Shown: positions 12,010 through 21,123 of the stretch, one piece after another
How positions within the stretch are numbered: position 1 is the stretch's first letter
How the letters are laid out: every line of letters begins with the position of its first letter
DNA from: Peribacillus loiseleuriae
GTDB lineage: Bacteria; Bacillota; Bacilli; Bacillales; DSM-1321
NCBI RefSeq assembly: GCF_001183985.1
Contig: NZ_LFZW01000001.1
Coordinates: 4,918,591-4,982,590 of the forward strand
DNA length: 64,000 nt
Direction of reading: 5' to 3'
Made by a program: the position numbers and the translations under genes
The notes under the pieces: generated by a model
Database searches by the model: none
Told to the model about the DNA's origin: nothing
What the model saw: the letters and a program-made list of their open reading frames with translations, nothing else

Positions 12010-14142
12010 TTATGAGACTAGTATTTGTTGTCCTATGACTGATCGCTCAAGCAATTCCGCTACATCATACGTTTTTACATCTTCTTCTACTTCTTTTGCC
12101 TTCGTTCCATCCGAAAGCATCGTTAAGCAGTATGGACAGCCTGAGCTGATTACTGATGGATTTACAGCAAGGGCTTGCTCTGTTCGGGCGATATTAATAC
12201 GGTGTCCGGTTTCTTCTTCCATCCACATCAAGCCGCCGCCTGCCCCACAACACATCCCGTTTTCTCGGTTCCTTTCAATTTCAACAAGGGTAACACCAGG
12301 TATTGATTTCAAAATCTCCCGCGGTGGGTCATACACTTCATTGTAGCGGCCTAAGTAACAAGAATCATGGAAGGTTATCTTCTCATGAACTGGGTACTTC
12401 GGCACAAGTTTCCCTTCTTTTACAAGCTTGGCAAGCAATTCTGTATGATGATATACTTCCGCAGCCAATCCAAAATCAGGATATTCATTCTTGAAAATAT
12501 TATAAGCATGTGGATCAATGGTGACGATTTTCTTCACATTATGTTTCTCAAACTCTTCGATATTTTTCGTTGCCAGCTCTTGAAAAACAAATTCATTTCC
12601 TAAACGGCGCGGCGTATCCCCTGAATTCTTCTCTTTGTTGCCAAGAATCGCGAATTTCACACCTGCTTCATTCATTAACTTGGCAAATGATAAGGCAATC
12701 TTCTGGCTACGGTTATCATAAGACCCCATGGAGCCAACCCAAAATAAGTATTCAAATTCTTCATTCGCCTTCCTCATTTCCTTCACAGTTGGGATGTGAA
12801 CATCTGTGCGTTGCTCTCTCCAGTCTTCTCTTTCTTTCCGGTTTAAGCCCCAAGGATTTCCTTGGCGTTCAATGTTTGTCATAGCACGTTTTGCGTCTGG
12901 GTCCATTTTCCCTTCGGTTAAAACCAGATAACGTCTCATATCGATAATTTTATCGACATGCTCATTTAATACCGGACATTGGTCTTCACAGTTCCGACAA
13001 GTTGTGCAAGCCCAAAGCTCTTCCTCAGTGATTACTTCGCCAATCAAGCTCTTCCTGTATGTTTCAGCAGTTGCTGCTGTTTCTTTCACTCCCGCTGTGG
13101 CTGTGGCTAACGCAATCTGATTGCCCTCTGTCTTGCCAAAAACAAATGTCGGTACCCACGGCTGCTTGCCTGTAACGGCCGCTCCTGTGTTGGTTAAGTG
13201 ATCACGCATTTTCACGATAAGGTCCATTGGAGAAAGCATCTTTCCTGTTCCAGAGGCCGGACACATATTCGTACAACGACCGCATTCCACACAAGCATAT
13301 AAATCAGTAAGTTGGTACTGCGTAAAGTCTTCAATCTTTTGAGCTCCGTAATAGACCCCTGCTTCATCATCTTCTGGTTCTTCTTCAAAATTAATTGGTT
13401 CCAACTTTCCTGGATTAGTTAAGCGCATAAAAAAAACATTTACAGGCCCTGCAATTAAATGAGCATGTTTGGATTGCGGGATATAAACAAGGAAGGTCAA
13501 TATGATCAGCAAATGCAGCCACCATGCGATGTAGAAGCCTACCGTTGCTGCTATTGGTCCCATCCAGCTAAATAGGAACGCAACGACTGAGGCGACTGGC
13601 TCTGACCAAGTAGCTTCATGACTGTGCCAGATCATCGCCATTCCATTACCCAATAACACAGTAGCCATGATACCACCGATAAAAAGGACCACAAGCATTG
13701 CCTTGAAATCACGCTTTAATCGTACGAGCTTCTCGATATAACGGCGGTAAAATGCCCAAGTGATAGCGACAAGTACAATTAAAGTGACCCCTTCTTGGAA
13801 GAATGTAAAAGCAGGATAGATTGGGCCAAATGGTAAGTGCCAACCGGGTTTCAAGCCTTTGATGATAAAGTCGATTGCACCGAATTGCACTAAAATAAAC
13901 CCATAGAAAAGCATGACATGAATCGCACCGCTCTTTTTATCCTTCAATAGTTTCTTCTGTTTAAATACATATACCCAAATATTCAATAACCGCTCTTTAA
14001 TACGGTTATCGAATTCTACTTTTTTCCCAAGCTTCACATATGCTGTTCTCGTTTTAAGTAAATAAGCAAAAAGGCTTACAAAGTAGGTGATTACAATCAC
14101 TGTCGCGACTAAGTTTATCCAAAGTAAACCATTCATTTCCAC
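12010..14142 (-). CDS. fadF: FadF-type iron-sulfur oxidoreductase (HdrD-like) with membrane domain
   Basis: Thought to take electrons from ETF during fatty acid oxidation and hand them to the membrane quinone pool. 710 residues: N-terminal membrane helices (about 1-225), two 4Fe-4S motifs (CVECGRCTNMCP from residue 284 and CTTCRNCEDQCP from 379), then two CCG-type domains (CYLGRYN and GMCCGAGGG). I use the GTG at 14142, 8 nt from AGGGGG; an ATG at 14136 is possible. The longer upstream frame runs into the promoter and operator and is rejected. B. subtilis FadF is a FadR-regulon member. Confidence 0.92.
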   Translation of the reverse strand: MEMNGLLWINLVATVIVITYFVSLFAYLLKTRTAYVKLGKKVEFDNRIKERLLNIWVYVFKQKKLLKDKKSGAIHVMLFYGFILVQFGAIDFIIKGLKPGWHLPFGPIYPAFTFFQEGVTLIVLVAITWAFYRRYIEKLVRLKRDFKAMLVVLFIGGIMATVLLGNGMAMIWHSHEATWSEPVASVVAFLFSWMGPIAATVGFYIAWWLHLLIILTFLVYIPQSKHAHLIAGPVNVFFMRLTNPGKLEPINFEEEPEDDEAGVYYGAQKIEDFTQYQLTDLYACVECGRCTNMCPASGTGKMLSPMDLIVKMRDHLTNTGAAVTGKQPWVPTFVFGKTEGNQIALATATAGVKETAATAETYRKSLIGEVITEEELWACTTCRNCEDQCPVLNEHVDKIIDMRRYLVLTEGKMDPDAKRAMTNIERQGNPWGLNRKEREDWREQRTDVHIPTVKEMRKANEEFEYLFWVGSMGSYDNRSQKIALSFAKLMNEAGVKFAILGNKEKNSGDTPRRLGNEFVFQELATKNIEEFEKHNVKKIVTIDPHAYNIFKNEYPDFGLAAEVYHHTELLAKLVKEGKLVPKYPVHEKITFHDSCYLGRYNEVYDPPREILKSIPGVTLVEIERNRENGMCCGAGGGLMWMEEETGHRINIARTEQALAVNPSVISSGCPYCLTMLSDGTKAKEVEEDVKTYDVAELLERSVIGQQILVS

Positions 14143-14221
14143 AGAAATAACCCCCTTCTGGTGAATTGCCGATTTTGATATGTAGAAAACATCTGCCCAT
14201 ATTCTGTAATAGATTACCTCC

Positions 14222-14249
14222 ATTATATAATGAATGGTCATTCAGTCAA
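14222..14249 (-). promoter_or_regulatory. fadF promoter overlapped by a FadR-type operator
   Basis: Minus strand: TTGACT (14249-14244), 16-nt spacer, TATAAT (14227-14222). The spacer contains the perfect palindrome TGAATG-GT-CATTCA (14231-14244), matching the B. subtilis FadR box (TGAATGA..A.TCATTCA). Binding there would block RNA polymerase directly, and long-chain acyl-CoA would relieve it. Confidence 0.85.
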
Positions 14250-14410
14250 TAAATTTAATTTGTAAATTGCGAATTTTCAAATTATTATTATTCCTTGCCT
14301 GAATTGCAAAAAATTCTATTCGCTTTATTAGGCTTATTTAATGAGTACAAATGGAAATTATGCGTAAACTAATGAGACGAGACTTGCCACATTTGAGGAG
14401 AGAGTATGCT

Positions 14411-15613
14411 TTGAAAATTGTTATCGTTCTTTTACTACTGCTGTTATTTGTCCTCTGTTGGCTAAGAATTGATTTTAGACGAGGACAAAAGCATCATATT
14501 CAAAAAAACCACAATCGAGTATATCCAAAACGTCAAGGAGACTTAAGGCTTTATACAGATGGAACCGATTTATTTGCAGAACTATTTAGGGATATACATC
14601 AAGCTACCCAACATGTTCATGTTCTTTTTTACATTATTAAAAATGATCAGTTTAGCCAACATTTCTTGGACTTATTGATGCGCAAGGCAAAAAGCGGGGT
14701 TGAGGTAAGGCTTTTGATAGACTGGATGGGAAGTAGAATTATTTCAAAGCGAATGATAAAAGAATTAAAAAAGAACGGCGTCCACTTTTCTTTTAGTTTC
14801 ACACCAAAGTTGCCATACCTTTTCTATACCTCCCAAAAACGAAATCATCGAAAGATCACTGTCATTGATGGAGAGATTGGTTATTTAGGCGGTTTAAATA
14901 TCGGAAAAGAATATATCAATAAAGACCCTAAATTATGTCCTTGGAGAGACTATCACCTTAAAATTACTGGTGAATCCATTCAAGATTTACAATATGAGTT
15001 TTTAACAGACTGGTACACAGCTACAAAGGAAGATTACCGGAGAAGTGATCGTTATTTCCCTCAGCAGCAACCTGGCTCTATGCAACATATGATCGTTCCA
15101 ACTGAAGGATTCGGATTGGAAGAAACATTTACACGATTTATTCACAAAGCAAAACATGAAATTATCATTGGTACGCCTTATTTCATCCCGAGCATTTCAT
15201 TGCTTGAAGAACTGAGGAAAGTGCTGCAAAAAGGCATCAAACTAACCATCATTGTTCCCTTTGTTTCCGATCACCCATTCGTGAAAGAAGCCGCCTATCG
15301 TTATTTTCGAATTCTGATAAAAGAAGGGGCTCACGTATTACAGTTCCAAAATGGGTTTTACCATTCAAAAGTCTTATTTATTGATAATCATCTGTGTGAT
15401 ATTGGCACAGCAAATTTCGATAAACGCAGTTTGTTTTTAAACCATGAAGTCAATTGTCTGATCTATGATCCGCCATTTTTAGTTGAAGTGGCAAAGCAAA
15501 TACAGGATGACATTGCGAATTCAACCACACTAGCTGAATCTACTCTAACCCGTCCGACTTTGATTCAATTAATCAAAGAACGGATTGCCTATACGATATC
15601 CCCTTTTTTATAA
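14411..15613 (+). CDS. clsB: Phospholipase D-family cardiolipin synthase (YwjE/ClsB-like)
   Basis: Joins phosphatidylglycerol units into cardiolipin, probably at the membrane. One N-terminal membrane helix (LKIVIVLLLLLLFVL) and two HKD catalytic motifs: HRKITVIDG in the first half and HSKVLFID in the second, each followed by the usual G-G/N-F segment. The TTG at 14411 follows GAGGAGAG and aligns with the start of B. subtilis YwjE; an in-frame ATG at 14351 would add 20 residues but has no ribosome site. ywjE also neighbours fadF and uvsE in B. subtilis. Confidence 0.88.
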   Translation: MKIVIVLLLLLLFVLCWLRIDFRRGQKHHIQKNHNRVYPKRQGDLRLYTDGTDLFAELFRDIHQATQHVHVLFYIIKNDQFSQHFLDLLMRKAKSGVEVRLLIDWMGSRIISKRMIKELKKNGVHFSFSFTPKLPYLFYTSQKRNHRKITVIDGEIGYLGGLNIGKEYINKDPKLCPWRDYHLKITGESIQDLQYEFLTDWYTATKEDYRRSDRYFPQQQPGSMQHMIVPTEGFGLEETFTRFIHKAKHEIIIGTPYFIPSISLLEELRKVLQKGIKLTIIVPFVSDHPFVKEAAYRYFRILIKEGAHVLQFQNGFYHSKVLFIDNHLCDIGTANFDKRSLFLNHEVNCLIYDPPFLVEVAKQIQDDIANSTTLAESTLTRPTLIQLIKERIAYTISPFL

Positions 15614-15639
15614 GTTTTTGAATGAAGAAAGGATTTCAC

Positions 15640-16596
15640 ATGAAAATACGATTTGGCTTTGTCTCCATTGCAACACGTTTGTGGGAAGCTTCACCTGCAA
15701 AGACAGTGACTTTTAAAAGGTATTGTCAGTTAGGAAAAGAGAACGGCATGCAAAAACTGCTGGAAATCACAAAACAGAATATTGCTAATACAAAACGTGT
15801 TCTCTATTACAATACAGCCCATCAGATTGAATTATACCGGATGTCCAGTTCTATCGTTCCACTAGCAACCCATCCTGATGTAAATTGGGATTTTGTAACA
15901 CCCTTTAAAGATGAGTGGAAAGAGCTAGGTGATTGGGTTAAAACCAATCACTTACGAATCAGCTTCCACCCTAATCAATTCACTCTTTTCACTAGTCCAA
16001 AACCGCAAATCACACTGAATGCTGTAAAGGATATGGAGTTTCATTTTAAAATGCTTGAAGCTATGGGTGTTCAAAAGCAAGCTGTTATTAATATTCATGT
16101 TGGCGGTGCTTATGGGGATAAAGAGAGTGCGACCTTTCGCTTTCACGAGAATTTACGCTCTCTTCCTCAGATTGTGAAACAGCAAATGACACTAGAAAAT
16201 GATGACAAAACATATACAACTGATGAGACGTTAGCCATTTGTCAGAAAGAAAGAATTCCAATGGTATTTGATTATCATCACCATATGGTCAACATCGGAG
16301 TAAAGGCGTTTCAGGATTTACTTCCCGCCATGTTTTCAACATGGGAGCATACACAATTAGTACCGAAAATCCATATTTCCTCGCCTAAGTCAGAGAAAGA
16401 ATTCCGTTCCCATTCCGATTTTGTCAACCTTGACTTTATCATGCCCCTTCTTCAAGCACTTAAAGAATATCAGCATGATGTCGATTTCATGATTGAAGCG
16501 AAAATGAAAGACCAAGCCATGTTACAGCTGATTAACGATGTAGCAAAAATCCGTGGCGTAAAACGAATCAGCGGTGGAACAGTGGAGTGGAAATAG
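15640..16596 (+). CDS. uvsE: UV DNA damage endonuclease
   Basis: Cuts 5' of UV photoproducts in an alternative excision repair pathway. The 318 residues form the UvsE TIM barrel: RFGFVSIATRLWE at the start, RISFHPNQFTLF, NIHVGGAYGDKE, LENDDKTYT and VFDYHHHMVN, whose His/Asp/Glu residues are the metal ligands. Start is the ATG seven nt after GAAAGGAT; an upstream ATG would add six residues. It lies 26 nt behind clsB in a likely two-gene operon. In B. subtilis ywjD (uvsE) is expressed during sporulation; I see no clear sporulation promoter here. Confidence 0.93.
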   Translation: MKIRFGFVSIATRLWEASPAKTVTFKRYCQLGKENGMQKLLEITKQNIANTKRVLYYNTAHQIELYRMSSSIVPLATHPDVNWDFVTPFKDEWKELGDWVKTNHLRISFHPNQFTLFTSPKPQITLNAVKDMEFHFKMLEAMGVQKQAVINIHVGGAYGDKESATFRFHENLRSLPQIVKQQMTLENDDKTYTTDETLAICQKERIPMVFDYHHHMVNIGVKAFQDLLPAMFSTWEHTQLVPKIHISSPKSEKEFRSHSDFVNLDFIMPLLQALKEYQHDVDFMIEAKMKDQAMLQLINDVAKIRGVKRISGGTVEWK

Positions 16597-16660
16597 GAAA
16601 GATAAAGAAGGATTGATTAATTATTGGAACGTTTGCTAGCTAGCCCCACTAAATGTGAAA

Positions 16661-16695
16661 AGAGGATGGCACTGGGCCATCCTCTTACTTTTTTC
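16661..16695. terminator. Bidirectional terminator between uvsE and argS
   Basis: AGAGGATGGC-actg-GGCCATCCTCT (16661-16685) with TTACTTTTTTC after it on plus and A/T-rich sequence on minus, between two converging genes. Confidence 0.85.
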
Positions 16696-16696
16696 T

Positions 16697-18367
16697 TTAC
16701 ATTTTCTCTGGTGCAGATACGCCAATCAAGGCAAGTGCGTTTTTCAGTGTAATTTTCACAGATTTAACAAGTGCTAGACGCGCTTTACTGCGGTCAGTAT
16801 GCTCAACATCCAATACTTTGTCTGCGTTGTAGAAGCTGTGGAATACAGAAGCTAAGTCAAAGATGTAATTCGTCATCCGATGCGGCATCCGTTTATCAGC
16901 TGCTTCAGCAATGGCTTGAGGGAATTCACCAAGCTTTTTCAAAAGCTCAACCTCTTTTTCTGTCGAAAGTAGCGAGAAATCAGCTGATTCGTCTAGGCTG
17001 ATTCCTTGCTCTTCTCCTTGACGCAAAATGCTCGAAATACGTGCATGTGCATATTGTGCATAATAAACAGGATTGTCATTGGATTGGGAAACGGCTAAAT
17101 CCAAGTCAAAGTCCATATGTGTATCCGCACTTCTCATAGCAAAGAAATAACGTGTTGCATCAAGACCTACTTCATCGATCAAGTCACGCATCGTTACCGC
17201 TTTCCCAGTTCGCTTACTCATTTTCATTTTCTCGCCATCTTTATATAAATGGACAAGCTGAATAATTTCTACTTCTAACTGGTCTCGACGGTAGCCTAAC
17301 GCTTCAATCGCCGCTTTCATGCGGGGAATATATCCGTGATGATCTGCTCCCCAAACATTAATCAGCTGCTCAAAGCCACGTTCTAGCTTGTCGCGGTGAT
17401 ATGCAATATCTGGTGTTAAGTATGTGTAAGAACCATCCTGCTTAATCAGGACGCGGTTTTTATCGTCTCCTAGATCTGTTGAACGGAACCATGTGGCTCC
17501 ACCTTCTTCGTAGATATGACCTCTTTCTTTCAACGCAGCAAGACCTTCATCTATTTTACCGTTTTTATACAAAGACGTTTCAGAATACCATACATCAAAG
17601 CGAACACGGAAATTTTCTAAGTCCGTTTTTAACTTTTCCATTTCATATTTCAAGCCGTAGTCACGGAAAAATTCAAAACGCGTGCTTTCATCCACTGTTA
17701 CGTACTGATCACCAAACTCTTCAGCAAGCTTTTTGCCGATTCCAATAATATCTGCTCCATGATATCCATCTTGTGGCATTTCTTTTTCAAGACCTAGGGC
17801 TTGGAAATAGCGTGCCTCTACAGACAACGCAAGGTTGTTAATTTGATTACCGGCATCATTGATATAATATTCACGCGAAACATCATACCCAGCTTTTGAT
17901 AGGATATTACATAAAGTATCTCCTACTGCCGCTCCACGTGCATGTCCTAAATGAAGGTCACCCGTCGGATTAGCAGAAACAAACTCTACCTGAACCTTTT
18001 GTTTTTGACCAAATTCACTTTCACCATACGAATCTTCGGCCTTTAAAATGACTGGAATTAACTCAGTCAAATATTGATTATTCATGTAAAAATTGATAAA
18101 ACCGGGTCCAGCAATTTCAATCTTTTCAATCGAAGCTTTATTACGGTCGAAGTTTTCAATTAAACCTTCCGCTATTGCACGGGGTGCTTTTTTCGCTACA
18201 CGGGCAAGCTGCATCGCCATATTTGTAGAATAATCGCCATGTGTTTTATCTTTCGGAAGCTCTAATACGACATTCGGAATTTCCTCTTCAGTAGCTAGCC
18301 CTGCTTTTATTACAGCATCTTTTATTTCTTGCTTTAGTTTTTCTTGAACTTGCTGCACGATATTCAT
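16697..18367 (-). CDS. argS: Arginyl-tRNA synthetase
   Basis: Class I synthetase charging tRNA-Arg. 556 residues. The HIGH-type motif reads HLGHARGA (in [10 protein letters not shown]) and the KMSKS-type motif KMSKRTG. The N-terminal Add1 domain ([14 protein letters not shown]) and the C-terminal DALR anticodon-binding helices ([15 protein letters not shown]) are both present. It begins 3 nt after the stop of a DUF1934 gene, the same pairing as ywiB-argS in B. subtilis, indicating co-transcription. No T-box leader is visible upstream. Confidence 0.98.
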   Translation of the reverse strand: MNIVQQVQEKLKQEIKDAVIKAGLATEEEIPNVVLELPKDKTHGDYSTNMAMQLARVAKKAPRAIAEGLIENFDRNKASIEKIEIAGPGFINFYMNNQYLTELIPVILKAEDSYGESEFGQKQKVQVEFVSANPTGDLHLGHARGAAVGDTLCNILSKAGYDVSREYYINDAGNQINNLALSVEARYFQALGLEKEMPQDGYHGADIIGIGKKLAEEFGDQYVTVDESTRFEFFRDYGLKYEMEKLKTDLENFRVRFDVWYSETSLYKNGKIDEGLAALKERGHIYEEGGATWFRSTDLGDDKNRVLIKQDGSYTYLTPDIAYHRDKLERGFEQLINVWGADHHGYIPRMKAAIEALGYRRDQLEVEIIQLVHLYKDGEKMKMSKRTGKAVTMRDLIDEVGLDATRYFFAMRSADTHMDFDLDLAVSQSNDNPVYYAQYAHARISSILRQGEEQGISLDESADFSLLSTEKEVELLKKLGEFPQAIAEAADKRMPHRMTNYIFDLASVFHSFYNADKVLDVEHTDRSKARLALVKSVKITLKNALALIGVSAPEKM

Positions 18368-18370
18368 TGA

Positions 18371-18823
18371 TTATGCTTCCTCCTTATATGTTAATGTCAG
18401 TTCGTATTGACCTGGCTCTGCGCCTTGCATCTGCATTCGATAAGAAATATCAAAACGGCCTTCCTTCGTCATGTCATTCCATTGATGATGAGCGGACTTC
18501 GTTTTCGTAAGTAGGGGCAACATGCCATACATGCTTTCGTAATGGCCATTTGTCGTTTCTCCTTCACGGAAAAGCTGACGCATCTTAACCGCTCCATTCC
18601 GTAGAAGCAGTATTTCATTATCTTTATTTTTAACTGTTGTCTGAATTTTTCCTGCTTCACTTTCCTCAGCATATTGTAAATAGAACGAAGAGTTTTTTTG
18701 AAATTTTGTCCCAAAAGTTATCAACTCATACGCCTCGGATTCAGAGCCGACAGTAATTTTTGTTTTAAGTGTCACTTTCACAGATTGTTTTTCCAGATCT
18801 TGAAGTGCCAATTTTCTACACAT
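18371..18823 (-). CDS. ywiB: DUF1934 family protein (YwiB-like, lipocalin-like fold)
   Basis: Conserved Bacillus protein of unknown function that precedes argS. The body has the family signs: YLQYAEESEAGKIQTTVK, then LLLRNGAVKMRQLFREGE and a beta-rich C-terminus ending ELTLTYKEE. The start is uncertain: the ATG at 18823 lacks a well-spaced ribosome site, and a GTG at 18781 would begin right at the conserved VKVTLKT strand and agree better with homologue lengths near 140. Confidence 0.85.
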   Translation of the reverse strand: MCRKLALQDLEKQSVKVTLKTKITVGSESEAYELITFGTKFQKNSSFYLQYAEESEAGKIQTTVKNKDNEILLLRNGAVKMRQLFREGETTNGHYESMYGMLPLLTKTKSAHHQWNDMTKEGRFDISYRMQMQGAEPGQYELTLTYKEEA

Positions 18824-19066
18824 CCTTCAGTACCTAATAACTTTTTAAGTATAAATACTCTTTCGAAAAGATTCAACCTACATCAGAGTTAATATGGCTT
18901 TAAAACGCCACAATCTAGTTTAGCTTGCATTTTAATTAGTACCTATTTCAAGTTAACGAAGCCTCGTCTCCTTTTTCCTTCATACATAAAGTCAGCTATC
19001 AGACAGTGAGTATGACGGAACGATCCATAGATATCACTTTTTTTCAATTTTACACTTCAAATTAAA

Positions 19067-19096
19067 AGAGGATGACAAAATTGTCATCCTCTACGA
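19067..19096. terminator. Terminator after speB
   Basis: Perfect inverted repeat AGAGGATGACAA/TTGTCATCCTCT (19067-19092). On the minus strand it is followed by TTTTAATTTG. The speB stop lies just beside it. The gap from 18824 to here otherwise shows no gene. Confidence 0.85.
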
Positions 19097-19969
19097 TTAT
19101 TTTACCCAACCTAGAATCATTTCGCGAATAAGTTTACTTGCCGTGTTCGCTGTTTGCTCAGAAGGATCATAGATAGGTGCTACTTCTACTAAATCGCAGC
19201 CTACCACTTGTAGCTCTGAATGGGCAATCTCATGAATCGATGCCAACAACTCTTTAGCTGTTATCCCTCCACAATCTACTGTACCCGTTCCTGGTGCGTG
19301 CGCTGGATCAAGAACATCTATGTCAATTGTGACATAAACTGGACGACCAACAAGCTCAGGCAACACCTTCTTTAATGGCTCCAATACCTCGAACGGAGCA
19401 ATTTTCATGCCATTTTCTTTTGCCCATTGAAATTCCTCTTTTAACCCGGAGCGAATTCCGAAAGAGTACACATTACTTGGACCAATCAATTCAGCCGATT
19501 TACGGATAATGGTTGCATGTGAAAGTGGCTCACCTTCATAGTCCTCGCGTAGATCGGTATGCGCATCCATATGAATGATCGCCATATCTGGATATTTCTT
19601 GTGCATTGCCTTAATAATTGGCCATGTTACAAGATGTTCTCCGCCCATTCCAATTGGAACCTTGCCATCTTGGAGCACTTTATCAACAAACTCTTCAATC
19701 ATCGCAACGCTACGTTCTGGATTACCGAAAGGCAATGGAATATCACCGGCATCGAAAAATTTTACATCTTCTAATTCACGGTCTAAATATAAGCTGTATT
19801 CTTCAAGTCCAATAGATACTTCACGTATACGCGTCGGGCCAAATCGTGAACCAGGGCGAAAGCTTACGGTCCAATCCATCGGCATGCCGTAGAGCACAGC
19901 TTTGGACTCTTCGTAATTTGGGTGACTCTTTATAAAAACATTTCCTGAATAAGCTTCATCAAAACGCAT
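19097..19969 (-). CDS. speB: Agmatinase
   Basis: Hydrolyses agmatine to putrescine and urea, a polyamine step. 290 residues of the arginase/ureohydrolase family with the binuclear Mn sites visible: GGEHLVT, HMDAHTDLR and TIDIDVLDPAHAPGTG. AGCT precedes an ATG with GGAGG at good spacing. Directly follows speE in the same operon (22-nt gap), so putrescine made here feeds spermidine synthesis. Confidence 0.97.
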   Translation of the reverse strand: MRFDEAYSGNVFIKSHPNYEESKAVLYGMPMDWTVSFRPGSRFGPTRIREVSIGLEEYSLYLDRELEDVKFFDAGDIPLPFGNPERSVAMIEEFVDKVLQDGKVPIGMGGEHLVTWPIIKAMHKKYPDMAIIHMDAHTDLREDYEGEPLSHATIIRKSAELIGPSNVYSFGIRSGLKEEFQWAKENGMKIAPFEVLEPLKKVLPELVGRPVYVTIDIDVLDPAHAPGTGTVDCGGITAKELLASIHEIAHSELQVVGCDLVEVAPIYDPSEQTANTASKLIREMILGWVK

Positions 19970-19991
19970 AGCTGTGCCTCCATTTTTCTTA

Positions 19992-20819
19992 TTACTTTAT
20001 TAAATCTTGAACGAATTTAGGTAGAACAAACGCTGCTTTGTGAAGTTCTTTTGTATAGTATTTTGTTTCGATTTCATGGAAGCGGTCTTCTGACACTTCA
20101 AGTGGGTTATATTTTTTAGAACCGATTGTAAATGCCCATAGTCCACTCGGATAAGTAGGAATGTTTGCTACATACAAATCCGTAATTGGGAAAATTTCTT
20201 TCACATCACGTTGAACATCGCGAATTAAATCTGCTTTAAACCATGGATTGTCCGATTGCGCGACGAAGATTCCATCTTCTTTTAAAGCTTTTGAAATACC
20301 TGCGTAAAATCCTTTTGTAAACAAGTTTACAGCCGGTCCTACAGGTTCTGTAGAGTCCACCATAATTACATCGTATTCATTTTCACTTTGGGCGATATGC
20401 ATAAAGCCGTCTCCAACTTGAACATCTACACGTGGGTCATCGAGCATCCCAGCAATGCTTGGTAAGAATTTTTTAGAATACTCAATAACCTTTCCATCGA
20501 TATCAACAAGTGTCGCTTTCTTCACGCTTGGGTGCTTCAATATTTCACGGATAACGCCGCCGTCTCCTCCGCCTACTACTAATACATTCTCTGGGTTAGG
20601 ATGCGTAAATAATGGAATATGAGCCACCATTTCATGATACACAAACTCGTCACGTTCAGACGTCATGACCATATCATCAAGTAAAAGCATATTGCCCCAT
20701 TCTTCCGTTTCAATCATATCAAGCTTTTGAAATTCTGTTTGTTCTGTATGTAGTGTACGATTTACTTTCATCGTAATGCCAAAATTCTCCGTTTGTTTCT
20801 CAGTAAACCAAATGCTCAT
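19992..20819 (-). CDS. speE: Spermidine synthase
   Basis: Transfers aminopropyl from decarboxylated SAM to putrescine. 275 residues; the SAM-binding [11 protein letters not shown] and catalytic DSTEPVGPA motifs are clear, as are YHEMVAH and the Trp/Tyr-rich C-terminus. First gene of speE-speB. The 295 bases upstream (to pbpG) hold a short perfect hairpin GACGTTTTTACGTC in the speE leader; no riboswitch recognised. Confidence 0.97.
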   Translation of the reverse strand: MSIWFTEKQTENFGITMKVNRTLHTEQTEFQKLDMIETEEWGNMLLLDDMVMTSERDEFVYHEMVAHIPLFTHPNPENVLVVGGGDGGVIREILKHPSVKKATLVDIDGKVIEYSKKFLPSIAGMLDDPRVDVQVGDGFMHIAQSENEYDVIMVDSTEPVGPAVNLFTKGFYAGISKALKEDGIFVAQSDNPWFKADLIRDVQRDVKEIFPITDLYVANIPTYPSGLWAFTIGSKKYNPLEVSEDRFHEIETKYYTKELHKAAFVLPKFVQDLIK

Positions 20820-21046
20820 GTATTTTGCTCCCCTTCTCTGCTTCCTAGATATAGACGTAAAAACGTCATTTCATTTCTTTCATCATACCCGTGACCATCG
20901 GAAGCTAATCAATTCTAAAAAGCTATACAAGTGAAAGCCCTTCATGGCACAGGATTGCGGACGGAATTTTTAATGATTTGCTAGAAAAAAGTATAGACCA
21001 ATCTAGCAGAAATGCAAGCGGAATTTCTATTTTAGCCTTTGAGCAT

Positions 21047-21076
21047 GTTTAAATTGTGCTGTTTTTTTTCATACTG
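21047..21076 (+). promoter_or_regulatory. Sporulation (sigma-F/sigma-G type) promoter of pbpG
   Basis: GTTTA (21047-21051), an 18-nt spacer, then CATACTG (21070-21076). This follows the forespore consensus G.AT(A/G)-N18-CAT..TA with two deviations. B. subtilis pbpG is forespore-expressed, which supports the reading. Confidence 0.6.
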
Positions 21077-21123
21077 TTACATAGAGGAAATTTCTGCAAT
21101 TAAAAATTGAGGAGGTGCAACTA

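Noticed and set aside
14143..14241. Longer N-terminus of fadF starting at 14241
   Set aside because: It would begin inside the FadR palindrome and cross the -10 box; the GTG at 14142 has a good ribosome site and begins next to the first membrane helix.
18824..19096. T-box or other leader ahead of the DUF1934-argS operon
   Set aside because: No T-box sequence (TGGNACCGCG) or specifier-like structure could be found in the interval.
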